This document shows, piece after piece, positions 23,028 through 23,394 of a stretch of DNA of 23,394 nucleotides. Below the pieces are notes generated by a model that saw only the letters and a program-made list of their open reading frames with translations, did not search any database and had not been told where the DNA came from. The stretch lies in NCBI GenBank assembly GCA_934717675.1, contig CAKUYZ010000024.1, positions 1 through 23,394 on the forward strand, in the 5' to 3' direction. Positions within the stretch are counted from its first letter, which is position 1; the number at the start of each line of letters is the position of its first letter. A program made the position numbers and the translations under genes. This DNA comes from an uncultured Bacteroidales bacterium (GTDB lineage: Bacteria > Bacteroidota > Bacteroidia > Bacteroidales > Marinilabiliaceae).

Positions 23028-23394
23028 TTATATGATTGTTTGTAGTTTTTCGGAGATTGAGAATCCGGCCTTGCGCAGGTCGTCCCAGAAGCTGGGGTAT
23101 GACTTCGACACAACGTCAGGATCCACAATGCACACATTGTCTTGCGCCAATGAGGCCACGGCGAAAGACATTGCCATCCGGTGGTCCTTATATGTCGAGA
23201 TGGGATCGGACGATGGTTGGCACCGCGTCCCGTCCCACCTTATGCTGTCGTCTCCCACAGCCTCAATGACGAACCCCAATTTGCGGGTCTCCGCCACAAG
23301 GGCGGCAATGCGGTCGGTCTCCTTGATGCGGAGCGACTGCAAGCCCGAGAAGCAGAACTTGATGCCCATGAGGCAGCAAAGCACAATGTAGGTC
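23028..23394 (-). CDS. aroA: 3-phosphoshikimate 1-carboxyvinyltransferase (EPSP synthase), C-terminal part
   Basis: The enzyme (EC 2.5.1.19) joins phosphoenolpyruvate to shikimate 3-phosphate in chorismate synthesis. Only the last 121 residues or so lie in the window, and the frame stays open to the right edge. The family signatures SLRIKETDRIAAL and ISTYKDHRMAMSFA are intact, followed by DPDVVSKSYPSFW, the usual C-terminal motif. The protein ends normally at the TAA at 23028-23030. The GH97 gene starts 6 bases later on the same strand, so they probably share a transcript although their functions are unrelated. Confidence 0.97.
   Translation of the reverse strand, partial: TYIVLCCLMGIKFCFSGLQSLRIKETDRIAALVAETRKLGFVIEAVGDDSIRWDGTRCQPSSDPISTYKDHRMAMSFAVASLAQDNVCIVDPDVVSKSYPSFWDDLRKAGFSISEKLQTII

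Overview
The window looks like a chromosomal segment from a relatively GC-rich member of the Bacteroidales (Bacteroidota). The evidence is a Bacteroidales-style acpP-fabF-rnc cluster, an RprX/RprY-type two-component pair, promoters of the Bacteroidota form TTG-N19-21-TAnnTTTG rather than -35/-10 boxes, lipoproteins with acid-rich residues after the lipid cysteine, and a GH97 glycosidase. No integrase, transposase, phage gene or CRISPR array is visible. Genus cannot be fixed from this sequence. Both ends cut genes: infB at the left and aroA at the right.

Left part (1-5850, mostly + strand): the 3' part of infB and its terminator; an AmpG-like MFS permease; tRNA-Arg(TCT) with promoter and terminator; a FemAB-type peptidoglycan-bridge transferase whose promoter almost touches its start codon; and folE (GTP cyclohydrolase I) with a terminator. 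Middle (5850-10970): rprX-rprY on the minus strand with promoter and terminator; tRNA-Lys(TTT) on the minus strand with promoter and terminator; metA (predicted homoserine O-acetyltransferase) divergent from a MurG-like glycosyltransferase; and a small membrane-anchored protein of unknown function. 

Right-middle (10970-15220): the minus-strand acpP-fabF-rnc lipid/RNA-processing operon, with a long apparently structured leader before acpP. A near-ideal intrinsic-terminator hairpin lies inside the first codons of rnc, and RNase III carries a long acidic C-terminal tail. A nucleoside-permease-like MFS protein follows on the + strand.

Right part (15220-23394): a minus-strand unit of two ABC exporter half-transporters, which look like an asymmetric heterodimer with one degenerate ATP site. 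It is followed, with no visible terminator, by an unrecognised lipoprotein built of five tandem repeats, each with a conserved cysteine pair. Divergent from the exporter are a poly-aspartate lipoprotein and a VanZ-like membrane protein. Convergent to those are aroA (partial) and a GH97 glycosidase with retaining alpha-galactosidase-type residues. 

The observations most worth pursuing are the hairpin inside rnc, the five-repeat cysteine-paired lipoprotein beside the exporter, and the near-leaderless promoters of the FemAB-like gene and rprX.
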